Assembly: GCF_001612985.1 (NCBI RefSeq) | Contig: NZ_BDBM01000009.1 | Coordinates: forward strand, 124,001-188,000 | Source: Nocardia gamkensis NBRC 108242 | GTDB lineage: Bacteria > Actinomycetota > Actinomycetes > Mycobacteriales > Mycobacteriaceae | Length of the DNA stretch: 64,000 nucleotides | Reading direction: 5' to 3' | Shown here: positions 27,406 to 36,331 of the stretch, in pieces | How the letters are laid out: each line of letters begins with the position of its first letter | Numbering within the stretch: the first letter of the stretch is position 1 | Notes under the pieces: model-generated | What the model was told of the DNA's origin: nothing | Databases searched by the model: none | What the model saw: only the letters and a program-made list of their open reading frames with translations | Made by a program: the position numbers and the translations under genes

Positions 27406-28781
27406 GACTCGAGAGCCTTGCCTTGACGAAAGGCGTCGTCCCTCAGTAGCTCGTGAAGTTCTCGGACACTCGCGATGCGCCGCTGGTCTTTCGGCACCGC
27501 CGCGAAAACCTGCTCGCCCAAGCCCATGACGTACCGCGTCCGGTGTTCGACAGGCAATCTATCCAACATGGTCGTCGCGTACGCGGTGCCCTCGCTCGGA
27601 TCACCGGCCGAGACCAGGCACAGTGCGCGCTGCAACTCGATCTGGATCGGCCCGCGCCGATTGTTGGGCGGGTACAGGCCGAGAGCCGCCGACTGCGCCT
27701 CTTCCGCCCGGCGAGTATCACCGAGATGGGAGTACACGAAGCTTTCGGCGAACCTGACTCGCGCTTCGGAGTATGCCCAGCAATGCCAACTGTGGTCTTT
27801 CGTCATACCGGACGGCAATGCCGCGAAAGTATCGCGCAGTGCGACCAATGATGCTTTGGCTTCCTCGGCACGTCCGAGCAACGCGAACGACTGCGCGCGC
27901 GCCGCGAGCAAACTCGGTCGTCCGTGCAGGGGGCCGTGTGCAATCAGTTCGTCGGACTTGCTGATCTCATCGATGATGATTTCCGGCTGCTGGCCGTCGT
28001 AAATCGCTCGGATAGCTCCGCGCCCCCGCACATACATCATCGCGTGCATATCCCCTGAGCAGTCTGCGGCATAGTTGGCCGTGCGCCACCATCGCCTCGC
28101 TTCGCGCCGCAGTCCAAGATCCCCAACAGCCTGAGCTAAGTACTCGCTGAGCAGCGCCCCGATCCGATACAGCTGTCGGCGGTGTGCGAGGTCGGAAGAC
28201 CTGCCCAACGCAACCTCGAGACTCATGACATCCACCAGCAGTGCCTCCCGCAACTCGGTGGCGGTGTGCGTTCCGGTAGCAACTCCATACTCACGGACGA
28301 TTTCGTTCCAGTCGTCGAGATCGACCGAGATATCTTCTGAGACAGCCAGATTGAATCCATGCCGGACGGATTCCAACCCGATCGCCATCTCGATACCAGC
28401 GGAAGAAACACCGAGCAGGAAGGTTCGTCGGAGCACGTCGTCAACCTCTCTCCCCGCGCTCGGCGGGGACATCGGTGAATCATCCGCCTCCATGCTATCG
28501 CTAACGGATCCTCGCTCGGCAGGACGAAAACCGAGTTCGGCGTCAGTCGCGACACCGAGCACAGCCCTCAACCCAGCTCGGTAGTCCGCGTTGGGCCAGC
28601 GAAAGATTCCGCGCTCCAACTTCCCGATGTAGTTGCCGGACAGTTGAACAACCCGACCGGTCCGGCGAAAAACCCAGGAGTTCACCGCATCGGCAAGTTC
28701 CGCTCGCGACAACGGATGCCCGGTCAGTTCGGACCTGGTCCGCGCTCTGGCCGCACTGAGCTGGTGATTCGGTTCAGACAA
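27402..28781 (-). CDS. XRE-family helix-turn-helix regulator with TPR-like C-terminal region
   Basis: About 459 residues from a TTG at 28781, preceded by GAGGGGGA; an ATG at 28868 would add 29 residues. The N-terminal domain (LSAARARTRSE..., AELADAVNSWVF, LSGNYIGKLERG) is of the large Nocardia/Streptomyces regulator type in which a short XRE domain precedes about 300 residues of helical, TPR-like repeats. It is divergent from the three-gene operon at 29018-30145 and coupled to a small ORF at its 3' end. Ligand and targets are unknown. Confidence 0.85.
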   Translation of the reverse strand: MSEPNHQLSAARARTRSELTGHPLSRAELADAVNSWVFRRTGRVVQLSGNYIGKLERGIFRWPNADYRAGLRAVLGVATDAELGFRPAERGSVSDSMEADDSPMSPPSAGREVDDVLRRTFLLGVSSAGIEMAIGLESVRHGFNLAVSEDISVDLDDWNEIVREYGVATGTHTATELREALLVDVMSLEVALGRSSDLAHRRQLYRIGALLSEYLAQAVGDLGLRREARRWWRTANYAADCSGDMHAMMYVRGRGAIRAIYDGQQPEIIIDEISKSDELIAHGPLHGRPSLLAARAQSFALLGRAEEAKASLVALRDTFAALPSGMTKDHSWHCWAYSEARVRFAESFVYSHLGDTRRAEEAQSAALGLYPPNNRRGPIQIELQRALCLVSAGDPSEGTAYATTMLDRLPVEHRTRYVMGLGEQVFAAVPKDQRRIASVRELHELLRDDAFRQGKALES

Positions 28782-29017
28782 GCCCCGTCCCCCTCGTTCG
28801 GTAACCCGCAGACAAATCATTGCATTCGCCAGGGGTGTCCATGTCTGAACCGACCCGCTGTCCCGCACTTCTCCCCTTGTCCTCCCTCGAACGGGCGTTC
28901 CCGCAGCACCCCACCGAGACGGAATCTAGCCACAGCACTCGGCGCCGCAATGACACGAAGCCACGTCCGGCTCTCCGGGTGCCTGTCCTAGAGCGACTGG
29001 AGCAGGAAGGCAGAAGA

Positions 29018-29530
29018 ATGCAGTCGGTTCACAGATCTGCGGCAAGCAGGACCCACGAAGAACCACGCGTGCACGGCGTATCCGCGGACACCCTGATGTC
29101 GAGATGCCGGTTCTATCGGGAGGTCTGCGGCCTGCCCGCGCGCATACAACCGCAACTCCACCAACTCTTCATCCCCTCGGGCAGCGTCGGCGGAATCACC
29201 GTCCCCGCCGAACTCGGGGCCGCCGTCAGAGGACACATGCAGGCGCGTGGCGTTCACCCCGGCCCGATCGTCTCGCATCCCCGGTCGAAGCGATGGACGT
29301 TCCTCGTCGTGCCGGACGTGCCCGACAACGACCTCGCCCTGTTCGGAGAACTGTTTCGCCTCAACGCATCCGTCGCGCGCCTCGGCGCACAGATCGCACT
29401 TCCGTCGCCCGCTGACCGACACGGATTTCGGGTGTGGGTGCAACCACCCCGGGACAGCTACCGGCCGTCAGGACTGGCCGTCATCGCATCCGTCCGTGCA
29501 TGCGCTCGACCCCGTCCGCGCCGGGCGTGA
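29018..29530 (+). CDS. Conserved hypothetical protein
   Basis: A 170-residue soluble protein starting at MQSVHRSAASR, with AGGAAGGCAGA before the ATG. Notable segments are CRFYREVCGLPARI, VPAELGAAVRGHMQARG, ISHPRSKRWTFLV-type VSHPRSKRWTFLVVPDVP, and LPSPADRHGFRVWVQPP near the end. Similar short proteins occur next to XRE regulators in Nocardia and Rhodococcus, some named as RNA polymerase or primase-like without good support. It is the first gene of a likely operon. I do not assign a function. Confidence 0.7.
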   Translation: MQSVHRSAASRTHEEPRVHGVSADTLMSRCRFYREVCGLPARIQPQLHQLFIPSGSVGGITVPAELGAAVRGHMQARGVHPGPIVSHPRSKRWTFLVVPDVPDNDLALFGELFRLNASVARLGAQIALPSPADRHGFRVWVQPPRDSYRPSGLAVIASVRACARPRPRRA

Positions 29531-29600
29531 TAGAGGAGAAACGGCAGATGCCACCACAGAACTCGACGGCGTTGTCATCAGGTGCGCTTGGACTCGAATC

Positions 29601-29936
29601 GTGAGAAGCGATTGCGCGAGGGCCGTGCATCCTGATCGACAGGTCGAAGTCGTCGTCGTCCGGGATCCGGACGGACCCGTCGATATCCATGTGTTCATCG
29701 ACGGCGCGAAAACCCCTGTCACCGAATTCACGATCGACGCAGGCGCGGGGTGGTGCTGGGCGGATTGGAAGCGCTGTCGAGACCGAAACCTCTCAGCCGC
29801 TTCGCCGTCGGCAAGACAAACCATGCTTGCTGCGTATGCCGATCCTCCAGGCGGACGGTACGTCGGAGGACGCGGCGAAGCGCAATGGCTCGATGAGGTC
29901 TCGGGAGCATCGACGACTGATGAGGATCAACGATGA
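29601..29936 (+). CDS. Hypothetical protein, second gene of the operon
   Basis: About 111 residues from a GTG at 29601. The frame is open further upstream and its sequence before the GTG also looks coding, so the true start is uncertain. Features are VEVVVVRDPDGPVDIHVFIDG and a Trp/Cys-rich WCWADWKRCRDRN segment. Its stop overlaps the start of the next gene as ATGA. No family is recognised. Confidence 0.55.
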   Translation: MRSDCARAVHPDRQVEVVVVRDPDGPVDIHVFIDGAKTPVTEFTIDAGAGWCWADWKRCRDRNLSAASPSARQTMLAAYADPPGGRYVGGRGEAQWLDEVSGASTTDEDQR

Positions 29937-30145
29937 CGTGGGATCGGTTGACGATCGGCAGTTGGGTCAGTACGAGTGAAGGCTGCCCTGTCAGGATCGT
30001 CAGAGGCGAGGACAGTGAATCTGTGACCTTCGTGTTCGGCACGTCCGGCAACGAATTCGAGCTCACGATCGACCGCTCGACCTTGGCAGAGGTGCTTCAA
30101 CTCGGCTCCAGAGCGTTGGCTGAACCGAGGTCCGCTCAGACGTGA
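29933..30145 (+). CDS. Hypothetical small protein, third gene of the operon
   Basis: A 70-residue protein starting MTWDRLTIGSWVSTSEG and rich in beta-strand-forming residues. The ATGA overlap with the preceding gene shows coupling. No transmembrane segment. The function is unknown; the set of three small genes opposite an XRE regulator may act as one unit. Confidence 0.6.
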   Translation: MTWDRLTIGSWVSTSEGCPVRIVRGEDSESVTFVFGTSGNEFELTIDRSTLAEVLQLGSRALAEPRSAQT

Positions 30146-30242
30146 CTCGAAGAGCGCACTCGAACGCGCGGCGCGGCCTACGACAGCCCACTACTGCGCG
30201 GAAGCGTCGACACCGATCCGACGTCCGTGCCACACTCCACTT

Positions 30243-31130
30243 GTGGAGAGCGGGGCAGAGTTGGAACTGCGTCAGATGATCTTCGATCATCTGACGCAGC
30301 GTGTCGCTGAACAAGGCACACTGACACGTGCGGAACTGACAGCTCTCCCGGTGAACGGGGGGACTCGACGTCTTATCGACCTGAACCGCGGCATCTGGAA
30401 CCCGCGCGACTTGCAAGCAACACTGTCCATCGTTTCGAAGCCTGACAGTCAGTACTCGGATGGGGAAGTCGGCGAGTCACTCTTCGCGTACTCGTACCGT
30501 GAAGGGAGCACAAACGGCGACAATACGAAGCTGCGCCGAGCATGCGAGCTGGAATTTCCGATCATCTTGCTGCGGTGGATCCGCCCTGGCGTCTACGTCC
30601 CCGTATTCCCGGTGTACGTGGTCGCAGACGACACCGAAGGCCGCAGGTTTATCTTGGCGCTCGACGAAAGCCTCCGGTTCGTAACGGATCCACTCAAACT
30701 GAAGCCAATCGAGCGCAAGTACGCCCAGCGCGCCATACGACAGCGGCTGCATCAGCCCGAGTTTCGTGGCAGGATACTGCTCGCCTACGATCGCAGATGC
30801 GCTGTGTGCGACCTAAGGCAACCACAGCTTCTCGATGCAGCGCACATACTCGCGGATAACCACGAAGAAGGCGTCCCCGAGGTCGATAACGGCCTGTGCC
30901 TTTGCAAGATCCACCACGCCGCATACGACATGCAGCTTCTCGGCATATCGCCCAACTACGAAGTTGTGATCGGGAAGAAGATGATGCAGGACCCAAATGA
31001 CGGTCCCATGCTCCGACATGGTTTCCGCGACATGAACGGTCGCCAACTGTCTCTGCCGCACCGACGCAGCGACCGGCCATCAAGAGATCGGCTCGCTGAA
31101 CGTTTCGCCGAATTCAAGGCCGCTAGCTGA
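30243..31130 (+). CDS. HNH endonuclease
   Basis: A 295-residue protein with a C-terminal HNH nuclease domain: RCAVCDL, AAHILADNHEEGVPEVDNGLCLCKIHHAAYD (residues about 198-232), giving two zinc-knuckle Cys pairs, the catalytic His and Asn, and the final His. The N-terminal 180 residues form an unrecognised domain that may read modified or specific DNA. The GTG start has no clear ribosome site; Met12 is an alternative. Codons 9-19 contain a perfect palindrome. No methyltransferase lies nearby, so a modification-dependent nuclease or defence role is possible but unproven. Confidence 0.85.
   Translation: MESGAELELRQMIFDHLTQRVAEQGTLTRAELTALPVNGGTRRLIDLNRGIWNPRDLQATLSIVSKPDSQYSDGEVGESLFAYSYREGSTNGDNTKLRRACELEFPIILLRWIRPGVYVPVFPVYVVADDTEGRRFILALDESLRFVTDPLKLKPIERKYAQRAIRQRLHQPEFRGRILLAYDRRCAVCDLRQPQLLDAAHILADNHEEGVPEVDNGLCLCKIHHAAYDMQLLGISPNYEVVIGKKMMQDPNDGPMLRHGFRDMNGRQLSLPHRRSDRPSRDRLAERFAEFKAAS
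30267..30299. repeat. Perfect inverted repeat inside the HNH gene start
   Basis: 15-base arms CTGCGTCAGATGATC and GATCATCTGACGCAG are separated by three bases. It lies 24 bases into the coding sequence. In mRNA it would form a very stable hairpin over the ribosome-binding footprint; in DNA it could be a protein-binding site. Confidence 0.9.
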
Positions 31131-31263
31131 ACTCGCAGCCGATTAGGACAGTGTCCTCTACTCGAACGCTGCGGCTACTCGAACCCGTACGGGTAGCGAC
31201 GGAAGGCCGGTCCGAGGAGTTCTCGACGCGATTCGATGATCTGGAAGGAAGGACGATCACCGT

Positions 31264-31878
31264 ATGAGCTCTGGGCATTCCGCGTTGCCGGTGGATGGCG
31301 TCAACTTTCAGCACTACACCGCCGCACAGGCTCGCGAACTGCGCGACGAAGTCGAGCTGATCTTCCGAGACTCCTACGTCGATGCGATCGAGTCCGGTGA
31401 GGAGTTCGAGTCGCCCGAGGCGTTCATGCACCGATTCGATGCCTATACCGACCCCGCCCGCGCCGGTGCGTTCGAGTTGGTGATCGCTCGTCTCGACGGC
31501 GAACTCTGTGGGCAGGCGTGGGGTTGGCCGCTCACCGCCGAGACCGCGTGGTGGGACGGGCTGCGGCTCGACGAAGGCGACCACGCGGCGTTCACCGCCG
31601 AGAACGGTTCGCGCACATTCGCCTTCAGCGAGATCATGGTGCGCAAGCAATTCACCGGGAGGGGTATCGCGCGGGCCCTGCACGACCAATTGCTCGCGGG
31701 ACGGCCCGAGCAGCGCGCGACACTGCTGGTCCGCCCGGATAATCACCGTGCGTATGACAACTATCGTCGGTGGGGGTGGTACCGCGTCGGCACCTTGCGA
31801 CCGAGCTGGCCGGAGGCCCCGCGATTCGATGTGCTGATGCGTGGTCTCGAGCGAGCTCGGAGGGGCGCAACCGACTGA
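31264..31878 (+). CDS. GNAT-family N-acetyltransferase
   Basis: A 204-residue protein with the acetyl-CoA-binding motif A, RKQFTGRGIARALHDQLL (about residues 125-142), and a late LLVRPDNHRAYDNYRRWGW segment typical of GNAT enzymes. GGAAGGAAGGA precedes the ATG at some distance. The acceptor is unknown. Confidence 0.88.
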   Translation: MSSGHSALPVDGVNFQHYTAAQARELRDEVELIFRDSYVDAIESGEEFESPEAFMHRFDAYTDPARAGAFELVIARLDGELCGQAWGWPLTAETAWWDGLRLDEGDHAAFTAENGSRTFAFSEIMVRKQFTGRGIARALHDQLLAGRPEQRATLLVRPDNHRAYDNYRRWGWYRVGTLRPSWPEAPRFDVLMRGLERARRGATD

Positions 31879-31976
31879 TCGCCGACAAGGAGTAAGCCGT
31901 CTGACCGCATGGGTCGCGGGTGGCGGTGAACACCGGCCAGAGGAATTCGCGAATTACGGTGCGAAGTTCTGCGGCT

Positions 31977-32144
31977 CTACGTCGGCCGCAACCGCGCGAT
32001 GACCTCGGTCAACTGCATAGCGTTCCGGCACGCGCGCATCGTCACGCACTCCGTGTTGATGAGTTCTCCCGGTTGTTCAGTGCGTACTTCGATATCGGAA
32101 CGAATCCGGGGATCGAGGGGGAAAAACATTCTGGCAATTGGCAT
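31977..32144 (-). pseudogene. C-terminal fragment of a VWA (CoxE-like) protein
   Basis: A 55-codon frame ending CVTMRACRNAMQLTEVIARL-RPT. This matches the C-terminus of the intact VWA gene at 33893 (CVTMHECRNVKQLAEVIARL-LPA). The DNA aligns without gaps over about 80 bases (31981-32062 against 33898-33980). The rest of the VWA protein is absent. It is a partial duplicate or a leftover of an older copy; translation as a short protein from the ATG at 32144 is possible. Confidence 0.65.
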
Positions 32145-32237
32145 TTCACGAACCGTGGATCGACGGTGCGCGCGCCGGCGCGTTGCTAGCATCGGGCGGT
32201 TCGTGACAGTGGTTCGTATGGACCCGGGAGGGGATGC

Positions 32238-32792
32238 ATGAGCGGCACGTCGGGCTGCGATCGTCGGCAGAAGCGGGTCATGGCGTCGCGCCGTGTCTCG
32301 TACACATTGCCCGCCCTGGTGGCCATGACGCTTGTGTCGAGTGGGTGCGGGGCTGGTGGCACCGCCGCTCCCCGCCCGATCGTCACCACGGTCTATACCA
32401 CCACCTCGAAGCCTCCGGCTCGCACCACTTCGCCGGTGACCACCACCACTACCCCACCGGTGACGACCACTTCTCGGACCCCCTCGACCACGCCGACCAC
32501 CGACACCGCGCAACCGATCTACGTCGGGATCTGTGTCGACCAGACAACGAATACCCGGTCGATCGATGACCTGTGCGACACCACCGACAGCCGCTACGCC
32601 ACCTTCTGGTACCGGCACGCCGATGCCCTCATATACCCGGCGGTCGGCGCCGCGGTGGCCCTCGCCGCCGGGACCTTCCTGCGCCCCAGCGGAACCGAAG
32701 TCCACGACCGAGGTGTTCCGACCACGGGCGGCGCAATCCAGCGCGGCGTGCTCGGCCGAGGTCGACCCGACATCGGCGGCGTCGGCTCGTAG
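32238..32792 (+). CDS. Thr/Pro-rich lipoprotein
   Basis: A 184-residue protein with a lipobox, LVSSGC, after a basic N-terminus and hydrophobic run. A long Thr/Pro/Ser linker follows (about residues 49-90), then a small domain with two Cys (GICVDQ and DLCDTTDSRYATFWYR) and a hydrophobic segment LIYPAVGAAVALAAGTF. GGGAGGGG precedes the ATG; Met15 is an alternative start. Exported and cell-wall spanning by inference. The family is unknown. Confidence 0.7.
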   Translation: MSGTSGCDRRQKRVMASRRVSYTLPALVAMTLVSSGCGAGGTAAPRPIVTTVYTTTSKPPARTTSPVTTTTTPPVTTTSRTPSTTPTTDTAQPIYVGICVDQTTNTRSIDDLCDTTDSRYATFWYRHADALIYPAVGAAVALAAGTFLRPSGTEVHDRGVPTTGGAIQRGVLGRGRPDIGGVGS

Positions 32793-32881
32793 TCGACCTC
32801 TAGCCGGTCGCGACAGCGATTTCGGTCGGGCTCGCGGCGGCGGATACGGAGTCGGCTCGCCTCCGGTGCGCGGGGCCGGAC

Positions 32882-33244
32882 TTACCCTGCCGGAACCGTG
32901 GCGATGCGGCGATGGCGTAACCATCCGCGGACACCGATGGCCAGCGGCAGCAGGACGGTGAGAAACCCGGAGACCGGCTCGAATGCGATGCCGAAGGCGG
33001 TGAGCACAGCGATCGCGGCGAGGATCGGCGCTGGAACGTAGCCGCGCGTTCGCTCCGTCTCGATCACGGCGATACCGAAGCCGACGGCGGCGACTCCGAA
33101 CGCGGTGAACCAGAAGGCGAGTTCGGTCTGCTCTCGGCCGGTCGCCCAGATGACGACGCCGAGTGCGGTATGCGCCGATCCGATGAACGCGAGCAGACTG
33201 CCCGTCACCGGCAAAGGAGTTTTTGAATCCATATTCCTAAACAT
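32882..33244 (-). CDS. Small membrane protein (DUF6463-like)
   Basis: A 120-residue protein with about four transmembrane segments: LLAFIGSAHTALGVVIWA, AFWFTAFGVAAVGFGIAV, LAAIAVLTAFGIAF and LTVLLPLAIGVRGWL. The start is MFRNMDSK at 33244 or MDSK at 33232. It is divergent from a TetR gene 18 bp away, which probably controls it. Its function is unknown. Confidence 0.75.
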   Translation of the reverse strand: MFRNMDSKTPLPVTGSLLAFIGSAHTALGVVIWATGREQTELAFWFTAFGVAAVGFGIAVIETERTRGYVPAPILAAIAVLTAFGIAFEPVSGFLTVLLPLAIGVRGWLRHRRIATVPAG

Positions 33245-33262
33245 TGCCCTAAGCTCTTCCCC

Positions 33263-33871
33263 ATGGCAAGACCCCGGCGATTCACCGATGACCAGATCCT
33301 GGATGCCGCGCGCGACTTGCTCGCCGATCCGGCGACGACCAGGCCGACCATCGCCGCGATCAGCGCTGCCTCCGGCGTCCACACCGGATCGATCTACGTG
33401 CGCTTCGCCTCCCGCGAAGAGTTGCTCGCACGACTGTGGCTGCGCTCGATCCAGCGCTTCCACACCGGATTCATCGCCGCGCTGTCGGGAGCCGACCCGC
33501 TGCTCGCCGCCGCGATGCACCTGCCGCGATACTGCCGTGCACATCCCACCGAAGCTCGTGCGATGAAGATGTTCCGGCGTGAGGAACTGCTCGAGGTGGG
33601 CTCTGCCGAGTTGCGCGCCGACATCGCCACGGTCAACGACCGCATGAACGACGCGCTACGCGCCGCCGTCGCGGCGGAGTTCGGCGAAGCCGACGAGCAT
33701 CGCATGGCGATCGCGGTGGCTGCCGTCAAAGCTATTCCCTACGGGCTCGTTCGCGAGTACATCGCGGGCGCGGCGCCCATTCCGGACTGGGTCGATGACG
33801 TCATCGCCACCGCGACGGCCGCCGTGGTCCACAAGTTGCGCCCGGCGGGCAGTGAACGGGCATCCCGCTGA
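33263..33871 (+). CDS. TetR-family regulator
   Basis: A 202-residue regulator with helix-turn-helix TRPTIAAISAASGVHTGSIY (residues 26-45) and a TetR C-terminal domain. The short divergent gap to the membrane-protein gene contains CCTAA repeats and an imperfect GAATCCATATTC palindrome as a candidate operator. The ligand is unknown. Confidence 0.9.
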   Translation: MARPRRFTDDQILDAARDLLADPATTRPTIAAISAASGVHTGSIYVRFASREELLARLWLRSIQRFHTGFIAALSGADPLLAAAMHLPRYCRAHPTEARAMKMFRREELLEVGSAELRADIATVNDRMNDALRAAVAAEFGEADEHRMAIAVAAVKAIPYGLVREYIAGAAPIPDWVDDVIATATAAVVHKLRPAGSERASR

Positions 33872-33892
33872 GGCGCCATTCCGGCGGCCGAG

Positions 33893-35317
33893 TCACGCCG
33901 GCAGCAGCCGCGCGATGACCTCGGCCAGCTGCTTGACGTTCCGGCACTCGTGCATCGTCACACAGTCCGCGTACACGTGGGCGGCGGAATCCCCCGTCGA
34001 CCAGGACCGCGACGGCTCCGGATTCAGCCAGTAGGTGTGTTTCGCGCGGTCGACAATGGTTTGCACCGCAGCGAGATTCGGGTCCGTGCGATTGGTTCGC
34101 CCGTCACCGAGGATGAGTACGGATGTGCGCGGCCCGAGGGCGTCGGCGTAGTTGTCGAGGAATCCTTGGAACGCTTCGCCGTAGTTGGAGCTGCCGAAGC
34201 GGGCGACTCTGGTGGAGCGGATGATTCGCGCGGCGGTGCCGGGGGTCGGTGGCTCGCCGGGGGTGAAGAAGTGGGTGATCTCGTCGCAGGTGTCGACGAA
34301 GCCGAAGCTGCGGACCCTGCTGAACTGGTCTTGCAGGGCCTGGATGAGGTGCAGGGTGAATTCGGCGAAGCCGGTGACCGAGCCGGAGATGTCGGCGAGG
34401 ACGACCAGGTCGGGGCGGCCGTGTTTGCGGGCGCGCAGGACCGGGTCGATGGGGACGCCCCCGGTGGCCATGGAGCGGCGCAGGGTGCGGCGCAGGTCGA
34501 TTCGGCCGCGCACGGCTTTGCGGCGGCGGACGGCTAGGCGGGTGGCGAGTTTGCGGGCCAAAGGGTGCACGAGGCGGCGCATTTCGGCGAGGTCTTGTTC
34601 GCGGGCGCCGAGGAAATCGATCTGGTCGGTGCTGGATTCGACGCCGCGGCGGGCGATGTATTCGGTGCCGCGCAGTTGCGCCGAACGCAGCCGGGCCTCG
34701 GTCTGGACGGCGGTGCGGAATTGGGCGAGGCGGCGATCGGCTTCGATGGTGTGGACGGTGGTGTCGAGTTGGGAGGAGCCGTTCATGCCCGCGACGATGC
34801 GATCGATGAGTTCTTCCGGGCGTAGGGCTTTCATGGTCAGGTAGGAGGACCAGCCCGCGCCGGATGCGGTGGTGACCGGTGCGGAGGACTGCCCGGTTCC
34901 GGCCCCGCCGTAGGCGCCGAGTTCGGTCAGTGCTCGGCGGGCCAGCTCGGCGACCGACTCCGAATCGTCCTGTGCCAGTGCGGAGACGAGGCGATCACGC
35001 AGGGCTTCGATGGATTCGGTCGTCGACGGATCAACGGGCTGCGGCTGCTGAGCGGTCAAGAAATAGAGGTCGAAGAGCTGATCGAACACAGCGCGTTGAC
35101 CATTGCGGCGTAGCAGGCAGGCGGCCATGCCGGAGCGCAGGCGATTGCGATCGTCGATTCCGAGGGCAAGCATCGCCTCCGCGGCATCGATGGTCTCACT
35201 CGGCCCTGCGTTGATGCCGTGATCGCGGAGTAGCTCGACGAATTCGACGAGTCGATCGGTCATCGAGTCGGAGAGGTCGCGACCCGCCTCACGGGCGCGG
35301 CCTTCAGCGAGTCTCAT
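33893..35317 (-). CDS. VWA domain-containing CoxE-like protein
   Basis: About 474 residues. The C-terminal half is a von Willebrand A domain with the MIDAS motif LADISGSVTGF and VLILGDGRTNR, of the CoxE type. The N-terminal half is helical. The ATG at 35317 has GGAG upstream; MTDRLVEF at 35263 is where family members usually begin. It pairs with the MoxR ATPase 108 bp upstream, as in the MoxR-VWA modules (for example Rv0368c/Rv0370c) that act as chaperones for metalloenzyme or complex assembly. The client is not evident here. Confidence 0.9.
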   Translation of the reverse strand: MRLAEGRAREAGRDLSDSMTDRLVEFVELLRDHGINAGPSETIDAAEAMLALGIDDRNRLRSGMAACLLRRNGQRAVFDQLFDLYFLTAQQPQPVDPSTTESIEALRDRLVSALAQDDSESVAELARRALTELGAYGGAGTGQSSAPVTTASGAGWSSYLTMKALRPEELIDRIVAGMNGSSQLDTTVHTIEADRRLAQFRTAVQTEARLRSAQLRGTEYIARRGVESSTDQIDFLGAREQDLAEMRRLVHPLARKLATRLAVRRRKAVRGRIDLRRTLRRSMATGGVPIDPVLRARKHGRPDLVVLADISGSVTGFAEFTLHLIQALQDQFSRVRSFGFVDTCDEITHFFTPGEPPTPGTAARIIRSTRVARFGSSNYGEAFQGFLDNYADALGPRTSVLILGDGRTNRTDPNLAAVQTIVDRAKHTYWLNPEPSRSWSTGDSAAHVYADCVTMHECRNVKQLAEVIARLLPA

Positions 35318-35425
35318 GCCCGACTCCGGCAACCGATTCCTACCGCAACGTGTGCGACGGCCCCCGGCACACGAGATACGACGTCGACCGGCGCAGAAAC
35401 GACCCGACAGAGCCCGAACTTCATC

Positions 35426-36310
<885 letters not shown>

Positions 36311-36331
36311 CGGTAACTAGTCTAGCCGGGG

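Noticed and set aside
28820-29017. N-terminal 66 codons upstream of the protein starting at 29018
   Set aside because: No ribosome site at 28820, low-complexity composition, and overlap with the presumed divergent promoter; ATG 29018 has a good site.
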